Source of the DNA: an uncultured Clostridia bacterium
GTDB lineage: Bacteria; Bacillota; Clostridia; Christensenellales; Borkfalkiaceae
Reading direction: 5' to 3'
DNA length: 11,078 bases
NCBI GenBank assembly: GCA_904502225.1
Contig: CAJGDO010000030.1
Span: 1 to 11,078, forward strand
Shown here: one piece after another, positions 1-5,912 of the stretch
Numbering within the stretch: position 1 is the first letter of the stretch
Layout of the letters: each line of letters starts with the position of its first letter
Notes under the pieces: generated by a model
The model's database searches: none
Told to the model about the DNA's origin: nothing
Seen by the model: the letters and a program-made list of their open reading frames with translations, nothing else
Program-made: the position numbers and the translations under genes

Positions 1-379
1 AGTAGCAGTTGTTAAAGCGTGGGTCTTGTGCAACTTTTTCGGCTTGGCGACGACCCCTTGTGCCACCACCGGTGTGTCCGATAATCATATTTGCATTTGG
101 ATATTTTACAGCAACTTCTGCAATCTTTTCAAGTGTTCTACAATCGCCATCGTCAAACGAGTGGAATAAAATGTGCAACGAGTGTTTGTTTGCATATTCA
201 TATGCTGGTGCAAATCTTTCGTCGCTTGCGTTAATGCCTAAATATTGTGGCATTAACTTAAAGCCTTGGAAATAACCACCCTTAAAGAAAGAGTCAAGCA
301 ATTCTTCGGTGTAAAGTTCAGAATAGATTGGGTTTACAACAAGGTGACCAATACCAAAAAATGAAAAAGCTTGAAGAAC
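1..379 (-). pseudogene. Amidohydrolase (amidohydrolase_2-like), 5'-truncated, C-terminus off the left edge
   Basis: The minus strand is open from about 379 down to position 1. From about 354 it reads a clear metal-dependent amidohydrolase barrel segment: GIGHLVVNP, then GFKLMPQYLGIN, then a strand ending HILFHSF, then YPNANMIIGHTGGG. These match the second half of amidohydrolase_2/COG2159-type hydrolases, where such histidines serve as metal ligands or catalytic residues (family knowledge). The expected N-terminal 80-100 residues with the first metal-binding motif are absent. Upstream of about 355 the frame has only a few meaningless codons before a stop at 380-382, and the DNA there codes for a different protein on the other strand. 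No plausible start codon with a ribosome site exists in the frame. I infer a gene broken at about 355. The substrate cannot be told, and the C-terminus lies outside the window. Confidence 0.75.
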
Positions 380-648
380 TTATGGCTGTTAGAGATAACG
401 AAATCTTCAACAAGATAAATAATACGCAAATTTTGAAAAAAGTCTACGCTATAATACATAATCCACAAAATGAAGGAAAAGCAGGATATGATATGCTAAA
501 ACAAGCATTCTTAGACGCTGCGCCGTTCTATACTGTAAATAATAATGGTGGCGATATTCCTATTAACACAAACTGTACAAGGGCAGAAATATTGCCATAT
601 ATTGAAGAAATTCAAAAAGCGTTAGACTACTATAACGAAGTTAACTAA
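361..648 (+). pseudogene. Unrecognised protein, probably the 3' fragment of a larger gene
   Basis: From the ATG at 361 it reads 95 residues, mostly charged helix at the N-terminus (KKLEELMAVRDNEIFNKI), then a segment with NPQNEGKAGYDMLKQAF and a C-terminal helix ending ALDYYNEVN. I do not recognise the family. The frame stays open upstream to 328, but that part (the first 11 codons of the longest reading) lies antisense to the amidohydrolase fragment and is not credible coding. There is no convincing ribosome site before 361: AAGGTG at 341-346 is 14 bases away and belongs to the antisense gene. I infer that the real 5' end was lost at the breakpoint near 355-360. A terminator follows directly. 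It could instead be a short intact gene with a weak start. Confidence 0.5.
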
Positions 649-652
649 ATAA

Positions 653-690
653 AAAATCCACACTTTTTCAGTGTGGATTTTGTTTTTCTT
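653..690 (+). terminator. Intrinsic terminator after the 361-648 ORF
   Basis: An 11-bp perfect stem (653-663 with 671-681, core TCCACAC/GTGTGGA) has a 7-nt loop and is followed by GTTTTTCTT. It starts 5 nt after the stop codon. Confidence 0.85.
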
Positions 691-740
691 AAAAAAAGTG
701 TAAATATTGTCCGTATCTGTTGTTGAACACTAATATACGT

Positions 741-769
741 TTGCAAAAGTTTTTATAAAATGCTATAAT
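741..769 (+). promoter_or_regulatory. Sigma-A-type promoter of the HAD stub
   Basis: -35 TTGCAA at 741-746, 17-nt spacer, extended -10 TGC-TATAAT at 761-769. The same -35, spacing and extended -10 recur in front of the intact HAD gene at 2574-2602, which supports both as real and shows that the duplication includes the promoter. Confidence 0.8.
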
Positions 770-801
770 ACATTTTAGTTATTAAGAAAAGGAAAAAAAC
801 A

Positions 802-900
802 ATGAAAACATATCTTTTTGATTTTGACGGAACTCTTGTAGATTCAATGCCATCATTTATATCAGGCGTGTTAAAAGTGCTTGATAATCATTCGATATAG
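802..900 (+). pseudogene. Truncated HAD-family phosphatase (first 32 codons only)
   Basis: ATG at 802 has AAGGA at 789-793 (8-nt spacing). It encodes 32 residues starting MKTYLFDFDGTLVDSMPSF and ending in TAG at 898-900. By hand alignment 29 of 32 residues equal the intact protein at 2634, but the DNA differs at 15 of 96 bases, and 11 of the 14 changed codons are synonymous. Such divergence points to a formerly full-length, selected paralogue that was cut later, not a fresh copying error. It keeps HAD motif I (DFDGT) but lacks motifs II-IV, so it cannot be an enzyme. Promoter and ribosome site remain, so a 32-aa peptide may still be made. Similarity to the HAD gene stops near 895. Confidence 0.85.
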
Positions 901-903
901 AGA

Positions 904-970
904 CCTAAAAAGTTTAATCTTTTGGGTGGGCTAAATTGCTCCACAAAAATATGTAGTTTTACGTACTACA
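904..970 (+). other. Run of three small hairpins between the HAD stub and a terminator
   Basis: Successive potential stems: 904-912 with 919-926 (one bulge and one G-T pair), GTGG 926-929 with CCAC 941-944, and TGTAGT 952-957 with ACTACA 965-970. The strong terminator hairpin 983-1020 follows. No coding frame explains the stretch. It would form the 3' half of a roughly 250-nt transcript from the 741-769 promoter. A structured RNA is possible, but so is junction debris from the insertion. Confidence 0.3.
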
Positions 971-982
971 CGCTCAACCACT

Positions 983-1025
983 AGACTATCAATTGAACCA
1001 CATTGGTTAATTGATAGTCTTTTTC
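983..1025 (+). terminator. Strong intrinsic terminator upstream of the cassette
   Basis: Perfect 12-bp stem (983-994 with 1009-1020, AGACTATCAATT/AATTGATAGTCT), extended past a bulged G995 by AACCA/TGGTT with a 3-nt loop, then TTTT. It ends transcription from the HAD-stub promoter and insulates the cassette. The cassette -35 begins 3 nt after the T tract. Confidence 0.85.
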
Positions 1026-1027
1026 TA

Positions 1028-1056
1028 TTGTTTTAAATAAAAAAAAGTGGTATAAT
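1028..1056 (+). promoter_or_regulatory. Promoter of the two-gene cassette
   Basis: -35 TTGTTT at 1028-1033, 17-nt spacer, extended -10 TGG-TATAAT at 1048-1056. Predicted transcript start is about 1063, inside the dyad at 1058-1072. Confidence 0.75.
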
Positions 1057-1057
1057 A

Positions 1058-1072
1058 TGACAAAAGGTGTCA
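1058..1072. promoter_or_regulatory. Dyad at the cassette transcription start (possible operator)
   Basis: TGACA-AAAGG-TGTCA is a perfect 5-bp inverted repeat starting 2 nt after the -10 and covering the expected start site. That is where a repressor would block the polymerase. It is too short and U-poor to be a terminator. No regulator gene is adjacent, so function is inferred from position only. Confidence 0.35.
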
Positions 1073-1109
1073 TTATGCTTGTTTATAATAAAAGCAAAAA
1101 GGGGGAGTT

Positions 1110-1715
1110 ATGGAAAAAGAAAAAAACGAAGTTTTAGAAATTATAATTAATTTTGTTAAAGCTTGCAAAAAAGGCAAAGAACATGCTTATATAGAATGCG
1201 ATGGTAAAAGAATTTGGAGTGCAAATTATTTACTAAACCAAATTTTACGACAATATTATATTGATGATGCCCATATTTTAGTTTCTAAAAAAGCACAAGA
1301 ACTTTGGAATCAAATTGCTGAAGAAAAGGATATCAAGCGTTTTACATATAGACAAACTTTTACGGCTAAAATTGATATTAAAGTAGATATGTATTTTGGA
1401 GCTAAAAAAGATGGTGTTTTAACGTCGGTAAAGAAAGGACAAAAAGTTGTTTGGAATAATATTTTTCATGATGAGCACACAATTCCTATAAAAATAATCA
1501 TTAAAGAATTATGTATGTTAGAAGATTTAAGTTATGAAAATGTATCTAAAATTTTGGACAAAATTTACATTTGTAAAATGCTTAAAGAAGAAGATAGAAA
1601 AATTATACAAAAGAGTGATAGACCATCAAATGTTATCGAAGTTGTTGAAAAAATTTATAACTCAACAATAGAAATATATAATTGGTCTAAAATTAAAAAG
1701 ACTATTGAGGGATAA
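1110..1715 (+). CDS. Cassette protein 1: 201-aa soluble protein of unknown family
   Basis: The start at 1110 follows GGGGGAG at 1101-1107, a close but strong purine tract. No signal peptide or membrane helix is seen. Lysine-rich helices fill the N-terminus (1-70), then come a likely beta-rich middle (residues 77-115) and a helical C-terminus. The most conserved-looking block is WNNIFHDEHTIPIKIIIKEL (115-134), followed by KEEDRKI (159-165). His-Asp-Glu-His-x-x-Pro vaguely recalls the first motif of HNH/His-Me finger nucleases, but no clear second metal-binding motif follows, so nuclease activity is only a guess. I do not recognise the family. It is more AT-rich than the genes from 2634 onward, with A/T third positions. 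The second cassette gene starts 2 nt after its stop, so the two are certainly co-transcribed and probably translationally coupled. Confidence 0.8.
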   Translation: MEKEKNEVLEIIINFVKACKKGKEHAYIECDGKRIWSANYLLNQILRQYYIDDAHILVSKKAQELWNQIAEEKDIKRFTYRQTFTAKIDIKVDMYFGAKKDGVLTSVKKGQKVVWNNIFHDEHTIPIKIIIKELCMLEDLSYENVSKILDKIYICKMLKEEDRKIIQKSDRPSNVIEVVEKIYNSTIEIYNWSKIKKTIEG

Positions 1716-1717
1716 AT

Positions 1718-2413
1718 ATGGAAAACTTGATTATAAAAGGGAACGAAATAAAAGAGCCTGGCATTTTTGGTAAAACAATATATGTTATTAAGGGAAAAGA
1801 AATAAGGGAGCCCGGCATTTTGGGACGTACGGCATATATAATTGATGGTAATGAGATTAAAGAAACAGGTTTTCGTGGAAAAACTTTATTTGTTATAGAA
1901 GGGGATAAAATAAAGAAATATTACAAAAAAAATAGTTTTTTAGGTGATGTGTTAAGCACGATGTATAACGCCCAAAAAAATACGAATATTGAAAAAGAAA
2001 AAAGCGAAACAAGTTCAAAAAATACAACAAATTATAAAGAGGATTGTGAAAAAAGCCAGCCTAAAGTTCAAAAAGAAAAGAAATATAGTCCGAATATAGA
2101 AGAAATAAAAAGGCAACAACAAATAAGAGAAAGGATAAAAAAAGAACAAGAGAGAAGGACTGCGATAAACAAAAAATATTTTTTAATTATAGGTTGCATT
2201 GTTGTAGCTCTTCTTATAACAATAATTATTTTTATAAGTCAACTTACTTCTCTATGGTATTTTACTGAATTAAACAATATTGAGTTCCATGAAGAATTTG
2301 CTAATGGAATAACAATGGCAAAAACAAAATTAATAATATCTACTATAGCAATCGTTATTGAAATCATTTTAATTGTTAAATGTAATCGCAAAAGAAAAAG
2401 AGAAATAAATTAA
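1718..2413 (+). CDS. Cassette protein 2: beta-repeat domain, charged linker and two-helix membrane anchor
   Basis: The start at 1718 has GAGGGA at 1707-1712. Residues 6-69 hold three full and one partial 18-residue repeats of the form I-K/D-G-x-E-I-K/R-E-x-G-x-x-G-K/R-T-x-Y/F-V/I. The pattern resembles domains I recall being named 4-fold beta-flower, where each repeat gives one blade. That assignment is from memory of the pattern, not a search. Residues 70-150 are a highly charged, low-complexity linker whose end (126-150) could form a coiled coil. Membrane helices lie at about 154-175 and 204-221. The positive clusters before the first and after the second (RRTAINKK, CNRKRKRE) predict both termini in the cytosol with a short outer loop. 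It thus presents a cytosolic repeat domain from the membrane. AT-rich like its partner; probably horizontally acquired. Partner, ligand or role in immunity are speculative. Confidence 0.8.
   Translation: MENLIIKGNEIKEPGIFGKTIYVIKGKEIREPGILGRTAYIIDGNEIKETGFRGKTLFVIEGDKIKKYYKKNSFLGDVLSTMYNAQKNTNIEKEKSETSSKNTTNYKEDCEKSQPKVQKEKKYSPNIEEIKRQQQIRERIKKEQERRTAINKKYFLIIGCIVVALLITIIIFISQLTSLWYFTELNNIEFHEEFANGITMAKTKLIISTIAIVIEIILIVKCNRKRKREIN
1733..1924 (+). repeat. Tandem 18-codon repeats inside cassette protein 2
   Basis: Units at 1733-1786, 1787-1840, 1841-1894 and partial 1895-1924. Each is exactly 54 bp and encodes I(K/D)G(N/K)EI(K/R)E-type blades. The protein repeat is much clearer than the DNA repeat, so it is an old structural repeat, not a recent slippage product. 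Confidence 0.8.
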
Positions 2414-2432
2414 GTGTTTAAACAAACAACCA

Positions 2433-2463
2433 AAAAAGCGTTAGAAAAATTCTAACGCTTTTT
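2433..2463. terminator. Intrinsic terminator after the cassette (possibly bidirectional)
   Basis: A 14-bp perfect stem (2433-2446 with 2450-2463, core GCGTTAGAA/TTCTAACGC) has an AAA loop. The A run before and T run after would let it work on both strands. Confidence 0.85.
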
Positions 2464-2505
2464 ATGTTTTGGCTCTTTTAGTTCGCCAGCCGTGCAACCA
2501 AAAAG

Positions 2506-2540
2506 AAAACACTAACTAAATGGTTGGTGTTTTTTCTTTT
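2506..2540 (+). terminator. Second terminator between cassette and HAD gene
   Basis: AACACTAAC/GTTGGTGTT-type stem (2506-2516 with 2523-2533, one G-T pair), loop of 6, then TTCTTTTTT. The second barrier suggests that this one belonged to an ancestral upstream gene and the 2433-2463 one came with the cassette. Confidence 0.65.
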
Positions 2541-2573
2541 TTATTACATTGTTTTAGATTGTGTGTTATATAT

Positions 2574-2602
2574 TTGCAAAAGGTTAAAAAAAATGGTATA
2601 AT
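2574..2602 (+). promoter_or_regulatory. Promoter of the HAD-mscL operon
   Basis: -35 TTGCAA at 2574-2579, 17-nt spacer, extended -10 TGG-TATAAT at 2594-2602. Same architecture as the promoter of the truncated copy at 741-769. Confidence 0.8.
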
Positions 2603-2633
2603 ACCTTGGAATTAATAAAAAAGGACAAAAATA

Positions 2634-3278
2634 ATGAAAACTTATCTTTTTGATTTTGACGGAACGCTTGTTGATTCAATGCCGTCATTTATTGCAGGGG
2701 TATTAAAAGTTCTTGACAGCCACTCTGTAAAGTACAATGATGATATTATAAAAATTATAACTCCGTTAGGATTTTTGGGAACGGCTGAATATTTTATCAA
2801 AGAGTTTAACCTTGACTATGGTGGGGAAGAATTAGTTGAAATATTTAAAGCCAATATGCGTGATGAATATTTTTACCGCATTCCTGCAAAAAACAACGTT
2901 ATCAAAACGCTTAAAGCCTTAAAAGAGCGTGGGGCAAGTTTGAACGTTTTAACGGCAAGCCCACACGTGACGCTTGACGCTTGCTTAAAGCGACTTGAAG
3001 TTTTTGATTTGTTCGACAACGTTTGGTCTTGCGATGACTTTGCAACCACAAAAGCCGACCCTGAAATTTATAAATCAGTTGCAAAAAAACTTAACAAAAA
3101 AACCCAAGAAGTTTTGTTTTTAGATGACAACATTTTTGCTAACCAAACTGCAAAAAAAGCCGATATGAAATCTTGTGGCGTTTACGATGAGTCGTCAAAA
3201 GATATGGTTGAAGAAATGAAAGAGGCGTGCGACTATTATATTTTTGATTTTAACGAACTTTTAGACCTTGAATTTTAA
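2634..3278 (+). CDS. HAD-superfamily hydrolase, phosphoglycolate phosphatase-like
   Basis: The 214-residue size is typical of small HAD phosphatases. All four HAD motifs are visible: motif I DFDGT (7-11, nucleophile D7, acid/base D9), motif II Thr in LTASP (T107), motif III Lys at K140 before ADPEIY, and motif IV LFLDDN (D164-D165). A helical cap lies between motifs I and II (about 15-85). It should dephosphorylate a small phosphorylated metabolite in the cytosol; the substrate cannot be read from sequence, since the gph/pyrophosphatase PpaX/beta-phosphoglucomutase branches look alike. ATG at 2634 has AAGGA 8 nt upstream. mscL starts 21 nt after the stop and shares its promoter. A truncated paralogue lies at 802-900. 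Confidence 0.85.
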   Translation: MKTYLFDFDGTLVDSMPSFIAGVLKVLDSHSVKYNDDIIKIITPLGFLGTAEYFIKEFNLDYGGEELVEIFKANMRDEYFYRIPAKNNVIKTLKALKERGASLNVLTASPHVTLDACLKRLEVFDLFDNVWSCDDFATTKADPEIYKSVAKKLNKKTQEVLFLDDNIFANQTAKKADMKSCGVYDESSKDMVEEMKEACDYYIFDFNELLDLEF

Positions 3279-3299
3279 GAATATCAAAGGAGAAAAATA

Positions 3300-3899
3300 A
3301 TGAAAAAGTTTTTTGAAGAATTTAAGAAATTTATAACTCGTGGCAACGTGCTTGATATGGCAGTCGGCGTTATCGTTGGCGGTGCGTTTACGGCAATCGT
3401 AAACGGCGTTTCCAACTTTATATTAAAACCACTTATAAACTGGTTGCTTGCGGAAATTCTTGGTGGGCAAGGTTTAAGCGGTGCAATCACCATTCTTTCA
3501 GCCACCTATACAGATGGGGCGATAGACCTTGCAAACTCTATTTATATTGATTGGGGAGCATTTATTTCTGCAATAATTAACTTCTTTATAATCGCCTTTA
3601 CTCTTTTCACAATCGTTAAGATTATGAACGAGATTAAAGAAAATAACGAAGAATTGAAAGAAAAAATCAAGAAGAAAAGACTTTCCAAAGAAATTAGAGA
3701 AGAATTAAAAGCCAAAGGCATTAAGCGTTCAGACAAAAAAGCCGTTGCTAAATTTTTAGAAGAAAAGAAAGCCGAAGAAGAAAGAATAAAAGAGCAACAA
3801 AAACTTGAAGCCGAAGAAAAGGCAAGACAAGAACGCCTTGCAAATCCAACGACAGAAGACTTGTTAAAGAAACTTATTGAAATTGTTGAAAAGAAATAA
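3300..3899 (+). CDS. mscL: Large-conductance mechanosensitive channel MscL with a long C-terminal extension
   Basis: A membrane-tension valve that opens on hypo-osmotic shock to release solutes (family knowledge). Residues 1-13 form the amphipathic N-terminal helix. The signature RGNVLDMAVGVIVGGAF at 14-30 lies in the pore-lining first helix (about 14-45), a periplasmic loop follows (about 55-82), and the second helix is about 84-108. Length is 199 residues against the usual 130-150. The excess is a very charged Lys/Glu helix at about 112-182 before a normal-looking C-terminal bundle TTEDLLKKLIEIVEK. Strong ribosome site AAAGGAG at 3286-3292, 7 nt before ATG. Second gene of the HAD operon, with a terminator directly after it. 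Confidence 0.95.
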   Translation: MKKFFEEFKKFITRGNVLDMAVGVIVGGAFTAIVNGVSNFILKPLINWLLAEILGGQGLSGAITILSATYTDGAIDLANSIYIDWGAFISAIINFFIIAFTLFTIVKIMNEIKENNEELKEKIKKKRLSKEIREELKAKGIKRSDKKAVAKFLEEKKAEEERIKEQQKLEAEEKARQERLANPTTEDLLKKLIEIVEKK

Positions 3900-3908
3900 T
3901 AAAACATT

Positions 3909-3940
3909 AAAAACAGCCAAAATTTGGCTGTTTTTTGTTT
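3909..3940 (+). terminator. Intrinsic terminator after mscL
   Basis: Stem AAAAACAGCCAA/TTGGCTGTTTTT (3909-3920 with 3924-3935), loop of 3, then a T-rich run. The T run leads into the next promoter. Confidence 0.85.
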
Positions 3941-3966
3941 ATTTTTTTTCATATATATGTTATAAT
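3938..3966 (+). promoter_or_regulatory. Promoter of the DUF1538/P-II operon
   Basis: Extended -10 TGT-TATAAT at 3958-3966. The -35 is weak (TTTATT at 3938-3943 with a 17-nt spacer) and lies in the T tract of the mscL terminator. Predicted start about 3973, giving a leader of only about 14 nt. Confidence 0.6.
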
Positions 3967-3986
3967 ACAAGCACGTTGGAGCGATT

Positions 3987-5504
3987 ATGAAAAAGTTATT
4001 ATTTAGCAAAATTAAAGAGTCGTTAATCTCGGTTTTACCGGTGACGCTTATAGTTATAATTTTGAACTTTACGCCACTTATAGATTTGGGCGTAAGGGAA
4101 ATTTTAATTTTCAGCGTTTCAGCGTTATTTTTAATTTTGGGAATAGGCTTTTTCACACTTGGTGCGGACGTTGCGATGACGCCGATGGGCGAGCACGTTG
4201 GTTCGGGCTTAACAAAAACCAAAAAATTAAGTTTGCTTTTAATTATTTGCTTTATAATGGGCTTATTTATCACGGTGGCAGAGCCAGACTTAACAGTGCT
4301 TGCAAAACAAGTTGGCAGTAATTTAATAATTATTTTCGTTGGGCTTGGCGTTGGGCTATTTTTGCTTTTAGCAATCTTGAAAATTGTGTTCAAAAAAGAC
4401 TTGGCAAGCATCTTAATGTATTTTTATATGGTGCTTTTTGCCTTGGCTTTGTTGCTTTTATCATTAAACGCCGAAAATGCAAACCTTATCCCACTATCGT
4501 TTGACTCGGGCGGGGTGACCACTGGGCCTATAACCGTTCCGTTCATAATGGCACTTGGCGTGGGCGTTGCAACCACTATCGGTGGCAGAAATTCAAGCGA
4601 AAACAGTTTCGGTTTGGTTGCAATGTGTTCGGTTGGGCCTATTTTAGCCGTTTTACTTTTAAGTTTGATTAACGGTGGGGATATTTCTGCACCAAATCCT
4701 AACGACTATTTGTTTTCAAACGACCTTGCGTCGTCAATCTTTTTAACGCTTGGAAAAACAACCAAAGACGTTAGCATTGCGTTAGGGCTAGTTGTTGTGT
4801 TCTTCTTTATAATCAACTTTATTTTCTTAAAATTACCAAAACAAAAACTCGTTCAAGTGCTTGTTGGTACGGCGTTTACTTACTTTGGCTTAATTATATT
4901 CTTAACAGCCGTTCACGTTGGGTTTATGCCTGTTGGCTTTATTATCGGCAAAGAATTGGTGGGCGAATCAAGGCTTGCGGTCACAATAGTCGCTTTTGTT
5001 TTGGGGTTAGTGGTAGTTTTGGCAGAGCCAGCAGTCCACGTTCTTAATAAGCAAGTTGAAGAAATCACCAACGGCACGGTGTCGAAAAAGGCAATGATGA
5101 TAGCCTTAAGCATTGGTGTTGGGCTTTCTATTTGTTTGTCGGTTATAAGAATAATCTTTGGCTTTTCAATTTTGTGCTATCTTATTCCTGGATATTTAAT
5201 TTCATTGGGATTATCGTTTTTTGTTCCAAAAATTTACACTGCAATCGCATTTGACTCTGGTGGGGTTGCGTCTGGGCCGTTGACTTCAACATTTATCTTG
5301 CCATTTGCAATCGGCGTGTGCTACGCAATGGGCGGAAACATTTTATCTGACGCTTTCGGTATCGTTGCAATGGTCGCTATGACACCGCTTATCACTATTC
5401 AGTTGTTGGGCTTTGCATCTATTTCTAAAAAGCGAGTTAGTGAAAAACTTGCTATGAAACGAATTTTAGATGAAGAAGACAACCAAATTATAAGGTTTTT
5501 ATAG
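3987..5504 (+). CDS. DUF1538 family membrane protein, both halves fused in one chain
   Basis: A 505-residue polytopic protein made of two homologous halves. Half 1 carries AEPDLTVLAKQV (98-109) and FDSGGVTTGP (172-181); half 2 carries AEPAVHVLNKQV (346-357) and FDSGGVASGP (422-431), about 250 residues apart. Each half ends in a GLVAM/GIVAM segment. The buried Glu, Asp and Gly-Gly motifs in breaks between helices are what one expects of ion-coupled carriers. From memory, a two-gene DUF1538 pair (UmpA/UmpB) has been reported as a cation/proton antiporter; here the halves are one polypeptide. GGAG at 3978-3981 is 5 nt from ATG. The two P-II-like genes follow at 9 nt and then overlapping, which suggests ligand-dependent gating by nucleotides or metabolites. 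The transported ion is not determinable here. Confidence 0.9.
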   Translation: MKKLLFSKIKESLISVLPVTLIVIILNFTPLIDLGVREILIFSVSALFLILGIGFFTLGADVAMTPMGEHVGSGLTKTKKLSLLLIICFIMGLFITVAEPDLTVLAKQVGSNLIIIFVGLGVGLFLLLAILKIVFKKDLASILMYFYMVLFALALLLLSLNAENANLIPLSFDSGGVTTGPITVPFIMALGVGVATTIGGRNSSENSFGLVAMCSVGPILAVLLLSLINGGDISAPNPNDYLFSNDLASSIFLTLGKTTKDVSIALGLVVVFFFIINFIFLKLPKQKLVQVLVGTAFTYFGLIIFLTAVHVGFMPVGFIIGKELVGESRLAVTIVAFVLGLVVVLAEPAVHVLNKQVEEITNGTVSKKAMMIALSIGVGLSICLSVIRIIFGFSILCYLIPGYLISLGLSFFVPKIYTAIAFDSGGVASGPLTSTFILPFAIGVCYAMGGNILSDAFGIVAMVAMTPLITIQLLGFASISKKRVSEKLAMKRILDEEDNQIIRFL

Positions 5505-5513
5505 GAGAGAGGT

Positions 5514-5912
5514 ATGGCAAAAAAAGTTCAAAAAAAGACTTCTTCTGATGTTTCTAATCTTCGAAAACTAAAAATGCTAATAACCGTTGTGGATAGGACC
5601 AAAGCCTTGTTTTATCAGGACATATTAGAGCAGTTTGAAGTCAACGTTCAAATGGTGCTTTATGGCAAAGGCACTGCCAACTCGCAAATGCTTGCTAAAC
5701 TTGGGCTTATTGAAAGCGATAAAGCGATAATCATTTCTTGCATTAGAGAAGATTTGGTTAAGGACGCTATGGAAATGCTAAACGAGAAATTTAGCACGGT
5801 TAAAAACGGCAAAGGCGTTGCATACACAATTCCATTATACAGTTTAATTGGCGTTTCAAGTTATCAACTTTTAAGCAACGACAGGACTGTTAAAGAAGGG
5901 GGCAAAAAATAA
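5514..5912 (+). CDS. P-II family regulator-like protein 1 (DUF1538-associated)
   Basis: 132 residues. After a Lys/Ser-rich 15-residue tail comes a P-II-like fold: first strand KMLITVVDR (20-28), the helix YQDILEQFEV (34-43), VLYGKGTANSQM (48-59) at the T-loop position, a third strand AIIISCIRED (71-80), and the closing motif NGKGVAYTIPL (98-108). The last is equivalent to the Gly-Lys-Gly-Xaa-Ala-Phe/Tyr segment of P-II trimers, which in the family forms part of the ligand pocket. Sequence is far from GlnB/GlnK and lacks the uridylylated T-loop tyrosine motif, so nitrogen regulation should not be assumed. More likely it binds the DUF1538 carrier encoded 9 nt upstream. Ribosome site AGGAGAGAGG overlaps the carrier stop. 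Confidence 0.8.
   Translation: MAKKVQKKTSSDVSNLRKLKMLITVVDRTKALFYQDILEQFEVNVQMVLYGKGTANSQMLAKLGLIESDKAIIISCIREDLVKDAMEMLNEKFSTVKNGKGVAYTIPLYSLIGVSSYQLLSNDRTVKEGGKK

Noticed and set aside
9..275. 88-codon plus-strand ORF
   Set aside because: Antisense to the clearly recognisable amidohydrolase fragment, with no ribosome site.
926..1008. tRNA-like arms on either strand (sequences resembling a D arm, and TTCAAT resembling a T loop)
   Set aside because: No 7-bp acceptor stem, no proper T-arm consensus and the arms do not fold into a cloverleaf; the TTCAAT lies inside the terminator stem.
1075..1137. 20-codon ORF starting at the ATG at 1075, overlapping the first cassette gene
   Set aside because: No ribosome site and a Lys-only tail; the GGGGGAG tract serves the ATG at 1110. 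A leader peptide is possible but unsupported.
3542..4411. 289-codon minus-strand ORF
   Set aside because: Spans the 3' end of mscL, a terminator, a promoter and the start of the DUF1538 gene; its Ser/Ile/Lys-rich sequence is a shadow of real genes on the other strand.
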